Positions 48,958-58,658 are shown, counted from the stretch's first letter. The stretch is 64,000 nucleotides of DNA from Streptomyces bicolor (GCF_000719285.1 NZ_JOFS01000007.1:124001-188000); one strand, 5' to 3'. The notes: generated from the letters alone by a model not told the origin. Translations and numbers: made by a program.

Positions 48958-49884
48958 ATGACCACCGCGGAACCCACCGACGTCGCCACCCCGTCGAAGG
49001 CGGGTCCCGGCCGGCCGGCGGCCGTCGCCGGCCGGTCCGGGAAGTCGGCCGGGGGTGAGGGCAGGACGCTCAACGTGTTCTCGCACGCGTTCCTCGTCCT
49101 GTGGGCCGTCATGGCCGCGGGCCCGCTTCTGTGGGCGTTCATGAGCGCCTTCAAGACTTCGGGGCAGATCCTGGACAGCCCGTGGTCGCTGCCGGACGGC
49201 ATCAGCTTCGACGCCTTCGCCCGCGCCTGGACCAAGGCCAACATCGGCCAGTTCACGGTCAACTCACTGGTCGTGGTGGTCCCGTCGGTGCTCGGCACGA
49301 TGCTGCTCGGGTCCATGGCCGCCTACGTCCTGGCGCGCTTCGACTTCCCCGGCAACAGGTTCGTCTACTACCTGTTCGTCGGCGGTATGACCTTCCCGGT
49401 GATCATGGCGATCGTCCCGCTGTTCTTCGTCCTGAAGAACCTGGCCCTGCTGAACACCCCGCACGGCCTGATCCTCGTCTACATCGCCTACTCGCTGCCC
49501 TTCACGACCTTCTTCATGACGGCGTTCTTCCGCACACTGCCGGGGTCCATCGCGGAGGCTGCGATGATCGACGGCGCCTCCCACAGCAGGGTCTTCTTCC
49601 AGGTCATGCTGCCCATGGCCAAACCGGGCCTGATCAGCATCGGGATCTTCAACTTCCTCGGCCAGTGGAACCAGTACATCCTGCCGATGGCCCTCAACAC
49701 CGAGAGCCCGGACCGCTATCTGCTCACCCAGGGCCTCGCGACACTCGCGGTCAGCCAGGGCTACAAGGGCGACTGGTCGGGGCTCTTCGCCGGGCTGACC
49801 ATCGCGACCCTCCCGGTACTCGTCGTGTACACCGTCTTCCAGCGCCAGGTGCAGGCCGGCCTCACGGCCGGTGCGTTGAAGTAA
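48958..49884 (+). CDS. ngcG: NgcG: chitin-sugar ABC permease
   Basis: 308 residues from ATG at 48958, nine bases after GGGGAG; an ATG at 48937 in frame has no ribosome site. MalG-like, with six helices (FLVLWAVMAAGPLLWAFMSA, VVVVPSVLGTMLLGSMAAYV, YYLFVGGMTFPVIMAIVPLF, ILVYIAYSLPFTTFFMTAFF, IFNFLGQWNQYILPMAL, and TIATLPVLVVYTVFQRQV). The coupling loop is IAEAAMIDGASHSRVFFQVM. It completes the NgcEFG importer. A strong terminator hairpin follows. Confidence 0.88.
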   Translation: MTTAEPTDVATPSKAGPGRPAAVAGRSGKSAGGEGRTLNVFSHAFLVLWAVMAAGPLLWAFMSAFKTSGQILDSPWSLPDGISFDAFARAWTKANIGQFTVNSLVVVVPSVLGTMLLGSMAAYVLARFDFPGNRFVYYLFVGGMTFPVIMAIVPLFFVLKNLALLNTPHGLILVYIAYSLPFTTFFMTAFFRTLPGSIAEAAMIDGASHSRVFFQVMLPMAKPGLISIGIFNFLGQWNQYILPMALNTESPDRYLLTQGLATLAVSQGYKGDWSGLFAGLTIATLPVLVVYTVFQRQVQAGLTAGALK

Positions 49885-49934
49885 TCGCTCTCCGTTTACC
49901 TCGGCGTAAGCGCCGCATCACCCCGCGTCATAGT

Positions 49935-49959
49935 GAGCCACCCCACACAGGGGTGGCTC
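49935..49959 (+). terminator. ngcEFG terminator
   Basis: Perfect 10-bp stem GAGCCACCCC / GGGGTGGCTC with loop ACACA, 50 bases after the ngcG stop. Confidence 0.85.
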
Positions 49960-49989
49960 GCGTGCGCGTGTGCACATCCCCGGATCCGG

Positions 49990-50004
49990 TTCAACCTCTT
50001 GACG
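49990..50004 (+). promoter_or_regulatory. Possible Rok7B7 self-binding motif
   Basis: TTCAACCTCTTGACG, about 90 bases before the ROK gene start. It resembles the xylF motif at 51327 (shared TCTTGACG) and partly fits the Rok7B7 motif I recall (TTKAMKHSTTSAV). Confidence 0.4.
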
Positions 50005-50092
50005 GGAGGCAACCCGAACGGCTCAGCTTAGAGTTCACTAGTTGGACACGAACGGGGTCTCACCGAAGCGGCCCCGCGCGCAGGAGGTCGTC

Positions 50093-51292
50093 GTGGAGAC
50101 TCCGGGGTCGCAGTCATCGCTGCACCGAGCCAACCTGGAGCGGGTCGTTCGGGCCGTCCGGCTGGCCGGATCCCTCACCCAGGCGGAGATCGCCAGGACC
50201 ACGGGTCTGTCCGCGGCGACGGTCTCCAATATCGTCCGGGAGCTCAAGGACGGCGGAACGGTCGAGGTCACGCCCACATCGGCGGGTGGCCGACGGGCCC
50301 GCAGCGTCTCGCTGAGCGGGGACGCCGGCATCGTCATAGGGGTCGACTTCGGCCACACCCATCTGCGCGTCGCGGTGGGGAACCTCGCCCACCAGGTACT
50401 GGCCGAGGAGTCCGAGCCGCTGGACGTCGACGCCTCCTCGACCCAGGGGTTCGACCGGGCCGAGGAGCTGGTCAACCGGCTGATCGCGGCGACCGGCGTC
50501 GACCGCTCCAAGATCGCCGGGGTCGGTCTCGGTGTCCCCGGCCCGATCGACGTCGAGTCGGGCACCCTCGGCTCGACCGCCATCCTGCCCGGCTGGACCG
50601 GCACCAAGCCCGCCGAGGAGCTGCGTGGCCGGCTCGGCGTGCCCGTGCACGTGGACAACGACGCCAACCTGGGTGCCCTGGGCGAGCTGGTCTGGGGCAG
50701 CGGGCGGGGCGTGCGGGATCTGGCGTACATCAAGGTCGCCAGCGGTGTCGGTGCCGGTCTGGTCATCAGCGGCAAGATCTACCGGGGCCCCGGCGGCACA
50801 GCTGGAGAAATCGGGCATATTACCCTGGATGAATCCGGCCCGGTCTGCCGCTGCGGAAACCGGGGCTGCCTGGAGACCTTCGCGGCCGCCCGCTATGTGC
50901 TGCCGCTCCTCCAGTCCAGTCACGGCACCGATCTGACCATGGAGGGCGTCGTACGGCTGGCCAGGGACGGAGACCCGGGCTGCCGTCGGGTGATCGCCGA
51001 CGTCGGCCGCCATATCGGCAGTGGAGTCGCCAATCTCTGCAATCTCCTGAACCCGAGCCGGGTGGTCCTCGGCGGTGATCTCGCCGAGGCCGGCGAGCTG
51101 GTCCTCGGGCCGATCCGGGAGTCCGTGAGCCGCTACGCCATTCCCAGCGCGGCACGTCAACTGTCCGTTCTTCCCGGGGCACTTGGCGGTCGTGCGGAGG
51201 TGCTCGGAGCGCTCGCTCTCGCGCTCAGCGAGATGGGCGATTCAACCCTTTTGGACAGCACTCTCCATGCGGCTGCGCCTGCCTTCACTTAG
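50093..51292 (+). CDS. rok7B7: ROK family transcriptional regulator, Rok7B7-like
   Basis: 399 residues; GTG at 50093 follows AGGAGG by five bases (TTG at 50042 is possible but unsupported). The N-terminal winged HTH (ANLERVVRAVRLAGSLTQAE, TTGLSAATVSNIVRELK) is followed by a ROK sugar-kinase-like domain: GVDFGHTHLRVAVGN, GLGVPGPIDVESG, VDNDANLGALGELVWGSGRG and the zinc motif CRCGNRGCLETF. Position between ngcEFG and xylFGH equals Rok7B7 (SCO6008), which controls xylFGH, carbon catabolite behaviour and antibiotic production in S. coelicolor. No sugar kinase activity is implied. Confidence 0.88.
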   Translation: METPGSQSSLHRANLERVVRAVRLAGSLTQAEIARTTGLSAATVSNIVRELKDGGTVEVTPTSAGGRRARSVSLSGDAGIVIGVDFGHTHLRVAVGNLAHQVLAEESEPLDVDASSTQGFDRAEELVNRLIAATGVDRSKIAGVGLGVPGPIDVESGTLGSTAILPGWTGTKPAEELRGRLGVPVHVDNDANLGALGELVWGSGRGVRDLAYIKVASGVGAGLVISGKIYRGPGGTAGEIGHITLDESGPVCRCGNRGCLETFAAARYVLPLLQSSHGTDLTMEGVVRLARDGDPGCRRVIADVGRHIGSGVANLCNLLNPSRVVLGGDLAEAGELVLGPIRESVSRYAIPSAARQLSVLPGALGGRAEVLGALALALSEMGDSTLLDSTLHAAAPAFT

Positions 51293-51326
51293 AGAACGGA
51301 TGGCACCGTTGCCAACCCGTTAAGGA

Positions 51327-51339
51327 TTTACTTCTTGAC
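51327..51339 (+). promoter_or_regulatory. Rok7B7-type motif in the xylF promoter
   Basis: TTTACTTCTTGAC matches every position of the motif TTKAMKHSTTSAV that I recall being reported for Rok7B7. It lies 75 bases before the xylF start. AACGG/CCGTT inverted arms (51295-51310) are just upstream. Confidence 0.6.
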
Positions 51340-51413
51340 GTCGCACGTGTGGCCGAGTTGACTTCCAGCCACCTCGGCCGCAACGACGCGGCCTCGTCAG
51401 GGAGGTTTGTGAA

Positions 51414-52526
51414 GTGAACACGCGTATGCGTCGTGCCGCCGTTGCCGTTGCCGCAGGTGCGATGGCCATCTCGCTGGCTGCCTGTGGCAGCGCCGAGGAA
51501 GCGGGCGGCGACAACGACTCCACCGCCACCGCCGCCAAGGGCGACGACATCAAGGTCGGTCTCCTGCTCCCCGAGAACCAGACCGCTCGCTACGAGAAGT
51601 TCGACCGGCCCCTGATCGAGGAGAAGATCAAGGAGCTGACGAACGGCAAGGCCACCGTCGACTACAACAACGCCAAGCAGGACGCCAACCTGCAGGCCCA
51701 GCAGGTCGACACCATGATCACCAACAAGGTCGACGTCCTCATCCTGGACGCCGTCGACGCCAAGGCGATCAAGAACTCCGTGCAGAAGGCCGTCGACGCC
51801 GGCATCAAGGTCGTCGCCTACGACCGCCTGGCCGAGGGCCCGATCAGCGCCTACACCTCGTTCGACAACGTGCAGGTCGGCAAGACCCAGGGCGAGGCCC
51901 TGCTGAAGGCCCTGGGCGACAAGGCCAAGGACGGCCAGATCGTCATGATGAACGGCTCCGTCACCGACCCGAACGCCGCCATGTTCAAGGAGGGCGCGCA
52001 CTCCGCCCTCGACGGCAAGGTGAACATCGGCAAGGAGTACGACACCAAGGAGTGGAAGCCGGAGAACGCCAACTCCAACATGGAGTCGGCGATCTCGGCG
52101 ATCGGCAAGGACAAGATCATCGGCGTCTACTCCGCCAACGACGGCATGGCGGGCGGCATCATCACCGCCCTGAAGGCCGCCGGCATCGGCGACATCCCGG
52201 TCACCGGCCAGGACGCCGAACTCGCCGCGGTGCAGCGCATCATCGCCGGCGACCAGTACATGAGCGTCTACAAGCCGTACGCCCCCGAGGCCAGCGCCGC
52301 CGCCGAGATGGCCGTCGCGCTCGCCCAGGGCAAGTCGCTCGACTCCATCGCCAAGGACAAGGTCGACAGCGACAGCGCGAAGGCCGTTCCGTCCGTGCTC
52401 GTGGACGTCACCTCGCTGACCAAGGACAACATCAACGACACCGTCATCAAGGACGGCGTCTACACGGCCGCTGAGATCTGCACCGGCAAGTACAAGGCCG
52501 CCTGCGACAAGCTCGGCATCAAGTAA
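51414..52526 (+). CDS. xylF: XylF: xylose-binding lipoprotein
   Basis: 370 residues from GTG at 51414, eight bases after GGAGG. Signal peptide with lipobox LAAC, then Ser/Asp linker. The type I periplasmic-binding fold begins IKVGLLLPENQTARYEKFDR and includes DTMITNKVDVLILDAVDAKA, GIKVVAYDRLAEGPISAYTS, VGVYSANDGMAGGII-like hinge text (IIGVYSANDGMAGG) and VTGQDAELAAVQRIIAGDQY. These are D-xylose-binding XylF features, including the C-terminal Cys pair (EICTGKYKAACDKLG). It delivers xylose to XylGH. A strong hairpin follows directly, which may raise XylF over the other subunits. Confidence 0.92.
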   Translation: MNTRMRRAAVAVAAGAMAISLAACGSAEEAGGDNDSTATAAKGDDIKVGLLLPENQTARYEKFDRPLIEEKIKELTNGKATVDYNNAKQDANLQAQQVDTMITNKVDVLILDAVDAKAIKNSVQKAVDAGIKVVAYDRLAEGPISAYTSFDNVQVGKTQGEALLKALGDKAKDGQIVMMNGSVTDPNAAMFKEGAHSALDGKVNIGKEYDTKEWKPENANSNMESAISAIGKDKIIGVYSANDGMAGGIITALKAAGIGDIPVTGQDAELAAVQRIIAGDQYMSVYKPYAPEASAAAEMAVALAQGKSLDSIAKDKVDSDSAKAVPSVLVDVTSLTKDNINDTVIKDGVYTAAEICTGKYKAACDKLGIK

Positions 52527-52548
52527 GCAGCCCCAGGTCCCTTTCCAG

Positions 52549-52652
52549 GTGCGGGAATTCATCCTCGAATTCCCGCACGGGACATGACTGCTCCAGACTC
52601 CTCCGGCGCCCCGCGCATACGTCAGCCCCGCAAGCTCGGTGCGGGGCGCCGG
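52549..52652 (+). terminator. Two hairpins between xylF and xylG
   Basis: First: perfect 12-bp stem GTGCGGGAATTC / GAATTCCCGCAC with a 6-base loop (52549-52578). Second: 12-bp stem CCGGCGCCCCGC / GCGGGGCGCCGG with a 26-base loop (52603-52652). Probably attenuating or mRNA-protecting, giving excess xylF message. Confidence 0.75.
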
Positions 52653-52741
52653 ACGGAACCCCGCGGGTAACCCCCGCCCACCCACCCTGCATTCTCTGCA
52701 CAACCCTTCCGCCGGGTCAGGCGGCGAAGGAGATGGTTCAC

Positions 52742-53524
52742 GTGTCCGCTACGCCCGTGCTGGCGTTGCGCGGGGTCTCCAAGCGGTTCGGTGCCGTTCA
52801 GGCGCTCACCGACGTAGAGCTTGAGGTCCACGCCGGTGAAGTGGTCGCCCTGGTGGGCGACAACGGCGCCGGAAAGTCCACGCTGGTCAAGACGATCGCC
52901 GGCGTGCACCCCATCGATGAGGGCGTCATCGAATGGGACGGCAAGGCCGTCTCGATCAACCGGCCGCACGACGCCCAGAACCTGGGCATCGCGACGGTGT
53001 ACCAGGACCTCGCGCTGTGCGACAACATCGACGTCGTCGGCAACCTCTTCCTGGGCCGCGAGCTGAAGAAGCGCGGCGTCCTCGACGAGGTCGAGATGGA
53101 GCGCCGCTCGCGCGAGCTGCTCCAGACGCTGTCGATCCGCATCCCCAGCGTGCGGATCCCGATCGCCTCGCTCTCCGGCGGTCAGCGCCAGACCGTGGCC
53201 ATCGCCCGCTCCATGCTCGGCGAGCCCAAGCTGGTCATCCTCGACGAGCCCACCGCGGCCCTCGGTGTCGAGCAGACCGCCCAGGTCCTCGACCTGGTGG
53301 AGCGGCTGCGCGAGCGCGGGCACGCCGTCATCCTCATCAGCCACAACATGGCCGACGTCAAGGCCGTGGCGGACAAGGTCGCGGTCCTTCGCCTGGGTCG
53401 CAACAACGGCGTCTTCGAGGTCAAGACGACCTCGCAGGAGGAGATCATCTCCGCCATCACCGGCGCCACCGACAACGCCGTGACCCGCCGTGCGGCGCGC
53501 ACGACCGGGGAGGTTTCCAAGTGA
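52742..53524 (+). CDS. xylG: XylG: xylose ABC transporter ATPase
   Basis: 260 residues from GTG at 52742, nine bases after AAGGAG; an ATG at 52733 directly abuts the ribosome site and is unlikely. It has a single ABC domain: Walker A GDNGAGKSTLVK, Q-loop TVYQDLALCDNIDVVGNLFL, signature LSGGQRQTVAIARS, Walker B LVILDEPTAALG and H-loop LISHNMADV. E. coli XylG carries two such domains; this one-domain form is usual in Streptomyces and must dimerise. Its stop overlaps xylH (GTGA). Confidence 0.92.
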   Translation: MSATPVLALRGVSKRFGAVQALTDVELEVHAGEVVALVGDNGAGKSTLVKTIAGVHPIDEGVIEWDGKAVSINRPHDAQNLGIATVYQDLALCDNIDVVGNLFLGRELKKRGVLDEVEMERRSRELLQTLSIRIPSVRIPIASLSGGQRQTVAIARSMLGEPKLVILDEPTAALGVEQTAQVLDLVERLRERGHAVILISHNMADVKAVADKVAVLRLGRNNGVFEVKTTSQEEIISAITGATDNAVTRRAARTTGEVSK

Positions 53525-54813
53525 GCATCGACAAGACCTCCACCACGCCGCAGGACCACGAGGTCGTGAACACCGAGGCCGCCGCGGCCGCGGTGACCGC
53601 GGTCGACCCCCGGCTCCTGGTCCAGGAGCAGGGCCTGGCCGGCTACATCGGCGAGTTCAAGCGCAAGATGAAGGCCGGTGAGCTGGGCTCCATCCCGGTC
53701 GTCCTCGGTCTGATCGCCATCTGTGTCATCTTCCAGAGCCTGAACTCGGCGTTCCTCTCCGCGGAGAACCTGAGCAACATCACCATCACGATGGTCGGCA
53801 CGGGCATGATCTCCGTCGGCATCGTGTTCGTGCTGCTGCTCGGCGAGATCGACCTGTCGGTCGGCTCGGTCAGCGGCGCGTCCAGCGCCATCGCGGCCGT
53901 CCTCGCCGTCAACCAGGGCTGGCCCGAGTGGGCCGCGGTGCTCTTCGCCGTCGCCGCGGGCGCCGCCATCGGCGCGGCGCACGGCTTCTTCTTCGCGGTG
54001 CTCGGCGCTCCCGCGTTCGCCGTCACCCTGGCGGGTCTGCTCTTCTGGCTTGGCTTCATGCTCCAGACGCTGGGCGAGAACGGCACGATCAACCTCGACA
54101 GCGACGGTCTGATCGGCCAGCTGACCACGTACTACTTCACGGACGTCGCCGCCGCGTACGGCCTGGCGGCCGTGGTGACCGGGCTGTTCTTCATCACCTC
54201 GTTCCTCGGCAACCGCCGGCGCGAGGCCGTGGGGATCCCGTTCCGGCCGCTGAGCGACACGATCCTGCGGACCGTGCTGCTCGGTGTGGTCTCCTTCGCC
54301 GCGGCGCTCATGTACAACCAGTACAAGGGGCTGCCGCTCGCCACGGTGATCTTCCTCGTGTTCCTGGTCGCCACGGACTTCGTGCTGCGCCGTACGTCGT
54401 ACGGCCGCAAGATCTTCGCGCTCGGTGGCAGCGTCGAGGCCTCCCGGCGTGCGGGTATCAACGTGACCGCGGTGCGGATCTCGGTGTTCGCGATCTCGGG
54501 CGGGTTCGCTGCCATCGGCGGTCTGTTCCTGGCCTCGAAGATCGCGTCCGCCAACCAGAGCGCCGGTACGGGTGACCTGCTGATGAACGCGATCGCCGCG
54601 GCCGTCATCGGTGGTACGTCGCTGTTCGGTGGGCGTGGGCGGACCTGGAACGCGCTGCTCGGTGTGCTGGTGATCGTGTCGATCCAGTACGGGCTGCAGC
54701 TGGAGTCCATCGCCGAGCCGGTGAAGTACATGATCACCGCGGGTGTTCTGTTGACCACAGTGGTCATCGACTCCATCACGCGCAAGACGCAGAAGACCGC
54801 GGGGCGCGCGTAG
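53521..54813 (+). CDS. xylH: XylH: xylose ABC transporter permease
   Basis: 430 residues from GTG at 53521 within the xylG stop. A 55-residue soluble N-terminus (VNTEAAAAAVTAVDPRLLVQ) precedes about ten membrane segments, e.g. IPVVLGLIAICVIFQSLNSA, ISVGIVFVLLLGEIDLSVGS, WAAVLFAVAAGAAIGAAHGF and LLGVLVIVSIQYGLQLESIA. The signature LLGEIDLSVGSVSGASSAIA and GRKIFALGGSVEASRRAGIN mark the RbsC/XylH (BPD_transp_2) family. It forms the xylose channel with XylG. A Streptomyces repeat follows 58 bases after the stop. Confidence 0.92.
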   Translation: MSIDKTSTTPQDHEVVNTEAAAAAVTAVDPRLLVQEQGLAGYIGEFKRKMKAGELGSIPVVLGLIAICVIFQSLNSAFLSAENLSNITITMVGTGMISVGIVFVLLLGEIDLSVGSVSGASSAIAAVLAVNQGWPEWAAVLFAVAAGAAIGAAHGFFFAVLGAPAFAVTLAGLLFWLGFMLQTLGENGTINLDSDGLIGQLTTYYFTDVAAAYGLAAVVTGLFFITSFLGNRRREAVGIPFRPLSDTILRTVLLGVVSFAAALMYNQYKGLPLATVIFLVFLVATDFVLRRTSYGRKIFALGGSVEASRRAGINVTAVRISVFAISGGFAAIGGLFLASKIASANQSAGTGDLLMNAIAAAVIGGTSLFGGRGRTWNALLGVLVIVSIQYGLQLESIAEPVKYMITAGVLLTTVVIDSITRKTQKTAGRA

Positions 54814-54840
54814 CGCGGAACGCCGTGGCGCCGTAGGGGC

Positions 54841-54906
54841 GTGGGTGAACTGGCGGGTGCCGGTCCGTGTGGGCTGGTCGCGCAGTTCCCCGCGCCCCTT
54901 TGCGGC
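54841..54906 (-). repeat. Streptomyces dispersed intergenic repeat, copy 2
   Basis: The core GGGCTGGTCGCGCAGTTCCC continues CGCGCCCCTT at 54871-54900. It is the reverse complement of the repeat found inside the acyl-CoA dehydrogenase gene (core 5381-5409), about 85% identical over ~30 bases. Its location between xylH and dxs is the normal intergenic setting of this element. Confidence 0.8.
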
Positions 54907-55044
54907 GTTGTAGTACAGCGCGTTGTTGGGTAGGGCCGATTGCGTGATGTGCCAACCCCGGCCCGGGAACCTTCCGCCTGAGCGGAACATTAGACTCGAC
55001 AAGCCCGGCAACAGCTCGAACAGCTCTACTGCAAGGAGGCACGG

Positions 55045-56973
55045 GTGCCGCTGCTGACCCGCATCACGGGACCGCGCGATCTGGACCGGCTCAGCCCTGA
55101 GCAGCTGGACCAGTTGGCAGAGGAGATCCGTACCTTCCTCGTCGAGGCGGTTTCCAAGACCGGCGGCCACCTCGGCCCGAACCTCGGTGTGGTGGAGCTG
55201 ACCATCGCCCTGCACCGGGTCTTCGACTCGCCCAGGGACAAGGTGCTGTGGGACACGGGTCACCAGTCCTATGTGCACAAGCTGCTCACCGGCCGCCAGG
55301 ACTTCAGCAAGCTGAAGATGAAGGGCGGTCTGTCCGGCTATCCCTCGCAGGCCGAGTCCGAGCACGACGTCATCGAGAACAGCCACGCGTCGACGGTCCT
55401 CGGCTGGGCCGACGGCCTCGCCAAAGCCAACCAGCTGCGCAAACGCGACGACCATGTCGTGGCCGTCATCGGTGACGGCGCCCTGACCGGCGGCATGGCC
55501 TGGGAGGCGCTGAACAACATCGCCGAGGCCAAGGACCGCCCCCTCGTCATCGTCGTCAACGACAACGAGCGGTCGTACGCCCCGACCATCGGCGGCCTCG
55601 CCAACCACCTCGCGACGCTGCGGACGACCGACGGCTACGAGCGTTTCCTCACCCGGACGAAGGAGATCCTCGACCGCACGCCCGTCGTCGGCAAGCCGCT
55701 CTACGAGACGCTGCACGGGGCGAAGAAGGGGCTCAAGGACTTCATCGCGCCGCAGGGCATGTTCGAGGACCTCGGGCTGAAGTACGTCGGGCCGATCGAC
55801 GGACATGACATCGAGGCGCTGGAGTCGGCGCTCGCGCGGGCCAAGCGGTTCGGCGGGCCGGTCATCGTGCACTGCCTCACCGAGAAGGGCCGCGGCTACC
55901 AGCCCGCCCTCCAGGACGAGGCCGACCGCTTCCACGCCGTCGGCAAGATCCACCCCGACACCGGACTGCCGATCAGCAGCAGCGGCGCCGACTGGACGTC
56001 CGTGTTCGGCGACGAGATGGTCAAGCTGGGCCAGGAGCGCGAGGACATCGTCGCCATCACCGCGGCCATGCTCCAGCCGGTCGGCCTGGAGAAGTTCGCC
56101 AAGCGGTTCCCCGAGCGCGTCTACGACGTCGGCATCGCCGAGCAGCACGCCGCCGTGTCCGCGGCGGGCCTGGCGACGGGCGGTGTGCACCCCGTCTTCG
56201 CCGTCTACGCCACCTTCCTCAACCGCGCCTTCGACCAGGTCCTCATGGACGTGGCGCTGCACAAGTGCGGTGTCACCTTCGTGCTCGACCGCGCCGGTAT
56301 CACCGGCACCGACGGCGCCTCCCACAACGGCATGTGGGACATGTCGATCCTCCAGGTCGTGCCCGGGCTGCGGCTGGCCGCCCCGCGTGACGCCGACCAG
56401 GTGCGGGCGCAGCTGCGCGAGGCCGTCGAGGTCAAGGACGCGCCGACCGTCGTCCGCTTCTCCAAGGGCGCCGTCGGCCCCGCCGTACCCGCCGTGGGGC
56501 GCGTGGGCGGCATGGACGTGCTGCGCGAGCCGGGCACCGACACGCCCGACGTGCTCCTGGTCTCCGTCGGTGCGCTGGCCCCCATGTGCCTGGAGATCGC
56601 CTCGCTCCTCGACAAGCAGGGCATCTCCACCACCGTCGTCGACCCGCGCTGGGTCAAGCCCGTCGACGAGGCCATGGCCCCGCTCGCCGAGCGGCACCGG
56701 GTGGTCGTCACCGTCGAGGACAACAGCCGCGTCGGCGGTGTCGGCTCGGCGGTCGCGCAGGCCCTGCGCGACGCGGGCGTCGACGTCCCGCTGCGTGACT
56801 TCGGCATCCCGCCGCGCTTCCTCGACCACGCCTCCCGCGCCGAGGTGATGGCCGAGATCGGCCTGACCGCCCCCGACATCGCCCGCCAGGTCACCGGCCT
56901 GGTCGCCAGGCTGGACGGCCGGTTCGACCGTACGGCGGCCGAGGTCGACTCGGTGGAGCCCGCCCGGGACTGA
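55045..56973 (+). CDS. dxs: 1-deoxy-D-xylulose-5-phosphate synthase
   Basis: 642 residues from GTG at 55045, five bases after AAGGAGG. The TPP-binding motif is [19 protein letters not shown]; the catalytic His is in [16 protein letters not shown]. Other Dxs blocks are [75 protein letters not shown] and [12 protein letters not shown]. It joins pyruvate and glyceraldehyde 3-phosphate to start the MEP isoprenoid pathway. Placement next to xylFGH matches S. coelicolor (SCO6013, from memory). A large hairpin follows. Confidence 0.96.
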   Translation: MPLLTRITGPRDLDRLSPEQLDQLAEEIRTFLVEAVSKTGGHLGPNLGVVELTIALHRVFDSPRDKVLWDTGHQSYVHKLLTGRQDFSKLKMKGGLSGYPSQAESEHDVIENSHASTVLGWADGLAKANQLRKRDDHVVAVIGDGALTGGMAWEALNNIAEAKDRPLVIVVNDNERSYAPTIGGLANHLATLRTTDGYERFLTRTKEILDRTPVVGKPLYETLHGAKKGLKDFIAPQGMFEDLGLKYVGPIDGHDIEALESALARAKRFGGPVIVHCLTEKGRGYQPALQDEADRFHAVGKIHPDTGLPISSSGADWTSVFGDEMVKLGQEREDIVAITAAMLQPVGLEKFAKRFPERVYDVGIAEQHAAVSAAGLATGGVHPVFAVYATFLNRAFDQVLMDVALHKCGVTFVLDRAGITGTDGASHNGMWDMSILQVVPGLRLAAPRDADQVRAQLREAVEVKDAPTVVRFSKGAVGPAVPAVGRVGGMDVLREPGTDTPDVLLVSVGALAPMCLEIASLLDKQGISTTVVDPRWVKPVDEAMAPLAERHRVVVTVEDNSRVGGVGSAVAQALRDAGVDVPLRDFGIPPRFLDHASRAEVMAEIGLTAPDIARQVTGLVARLDGRFDRTAAEVDSVEPARD

Positions 56974-57006
56974 CCCCACCGGGAAACCACAACACCGGTA
57001 CGGCCG

Positions 57007-57051
57007 GATGGGCCGGTTCGCCACTCATGCTGGTGGCGAAACCGGCCCATC
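57007..57051 (+). terminator. dxs terminator
   Basis: Arms GATGGGCCGGTTCGCCAC and GTGGCGAAACCGGCCCATC pair over 18 bp with one bulged base, loop of eight bases, 33 bases after the stop. Confidence 0.88.
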
Positions 57052-57134
57052 TGTGTGAATCCACCCGTGCCGGGGCATGCGTACCACGCCCCCTCTCGAT
57101 CATGTCGAGGACGACAAGCGTGGGAGGTATGACC

Positions 57135-58658
57135 GTGAGCAGCACACTCTTCCGGACGAAGAGAGTCGAGCAGTCCATCCTCGATACCGAGGAGCCAGAG
57201 CACGCGCTCAAGAAGTCCTTGTCCGCGCTGGATCTGACCGTCTTCGGCGTCGGCGTGATCATCGGCACCGGCATCTTCGTGCTCACCGGCACCGTCGCGA
57301 AGAACAACGCCGGGCCCGCGGTGGCCCTGGCGTTCGTCGCGGCCGGTGTCGCCTGCGCGCTGGCCGCGCTCTGTTACGCCGAGTTCGCGTCCACGGTGCC
57401 GGTCGCCGGGTCCGCGTACACGTTCTCGTACGCCTCCCTCGGCGAACTGCCCGCCTGGATCATCGGCTGGGACCTGGTCCTGGAGTTCGCGCTCGGTACG
57501 GCGGTGGTGGCCGTCGGCTGGTCGGGCTATGTCCAGTCGCTCATGGACAACGCGGGCTGGGAGATGCCCGCGGCGCTGGGCAGCAGAGAGGGCGCCGGCG
57601 ACTTCGGCTTCGACATCCTCGCCGCCGCGCTGGTCCTGGTCCTCACCTTCATCCTCGTACTCGGCATGAAGCTGTCCGCGCGGATCACGTCGCTCGTCGT
57701 CGCCATCAAGGTGACCGTCGTCCTGACCGTGATCATCGCGGGCGCTTTCCTCATCGACGGCGACAACTACGACCCGTTCATCCCGAAGCAGAAGGCCGTG
57801 GAGGCCGGGGAGAGTCTCCAGGCACCACTGATCCAGCTGATGTTCGGCTGGGCGCCCTCCAACTTCGGCGTGATGGGCATCTTCACCGCGGCCTCGGTCG
57901 TGTTCTTCGCCTTCATCGGCTTCGACGTGGTGGCGACGGCCGCCGAGGAGACCAAGAACCCGCAGCGCGACATGCCGCGCGGCATCATCGGCTCCCTCGT
58001 CATCTGCACCGCCCTGTACGTCGCCGTGTCCATCGTCGTCACCGGCATGCAGCACTACAGCCGGCTGTCCGTGGACGCCCCGCTCGCCGACGCCTTCAAG
58101 GCCACCGGGCATCCCTGGTTCGCGGGCTTCATCAGCTTCGGCGCCGCGGTCGGCCTGACGACGGTCTGCATGATCCTGCTTCTCGGCCAGACCCGCGTCT
58201 TCTTCGCCATGAGCCGCGACGGACTGCTGCCCCGCTTCTTCTCCCACGTCCACCCGAAGTACAAGACCCCGCACCGGCCGACCATCCTGCTCGGCGTGGT
58301 CATCGCCATCCTCGCCGGCTTCACCCCGCTCACCGAGCTCGCCGCCCTGGTGAACATCGGTACCCTGTTCGCCTTCGTGGTCGTGGCGATCGGCGTGATC
58401 ATCCTCCGCAGGACCCGCCCCGACCTGCACCGGGCCTTCCGCACCCCGTGGGTTCCGGTCATCCCTATCCTGTCGGTGCTGGCCTCCCTGTGGCTGATGA
58501 TCAACCTGCCCGCCGAGACATGGGTGCGGTTCGCCATCTGGATGGCGGCCGGGTTCTTCGTCTACTTCCTCTACGGCCGCTCCCACAGCCGCCTCGGACG
58601 GCATGAGGAGACCACCGTCGGTGAGGTCATCAAGCCGCCGAAGGGAGACACCCCGTAG
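57135..58658 (+). CDS. APC family amino acid permease
   Basis: 507 residues. GTG at 57135 lies seven bases after GGGAGG; the ATG at 57129 almost touches it. Twelve or so helices start with VFGVGVIIGTGIFVLTGTVA, the APC helix I motif GTGIF. The cytoplasmic text EEPEHALKKSLSALDLTVFG and SRDGLLPRFFSHVHPKYKTP match the cationic amino acid transporter (CAT/YfnA) branch. VFFAFIGFDVVATAAEETKN PQRD in sense is the helix VI region with the conserved GFD. It imports amino acids with protons; lysine, arginine or branched-chain substrates are possible. Confidence 0.9.
   Translation: MSSTLFRTKRVEQSILDTEEPEHALKKSLSALDLTVFGVGVIIGTGIFVLTGTVAKNNAGPAVALAFVAAGVACALAALCYAEFASTVPVAGSAYTFSYASLGELPAWIIGWDLVLEFALGTAVVAVGWSGYVQSLMDNAGWEMPAALGSREGAGDFGFDILAAALVLVLTFILVLGMKLSARITSLVVAIKVTVVLTVIIAGAFLIDGDNYDPFIPKQKAVEAGESLQAPLIQLMFGWAPSNFGVMGIFTAASVVFFAFIGFDVVATAAEETKNPQRDMPRGIIGSLVICTALYVAVSIVVTGMQHYSRLSVDAPLADAFKATGHPWFAGFISFGAAVGLTTVCMILLLGQTRVFFAMSRDGLLPRFFSHVHPKYKTPHRPTILLGVVIAILAGFTPLTELAALVNIGTLFAFVVVAIGVIILRRTRPDLHRAFRTPWVPVIPILSVLASLWLMINLPAETWVRFAIWMAAGFFVYFLYGRSHSRLGRHEETTVGEVIKPPKGDTP

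Noticed and set aside
53182..57024. 1280-codon open frame antisense to xylH and dxs
   Set aside because: It spans several real genes and an intergenic repeat, and has no recognisable domain. Open length alone is not evidence in this GC range.
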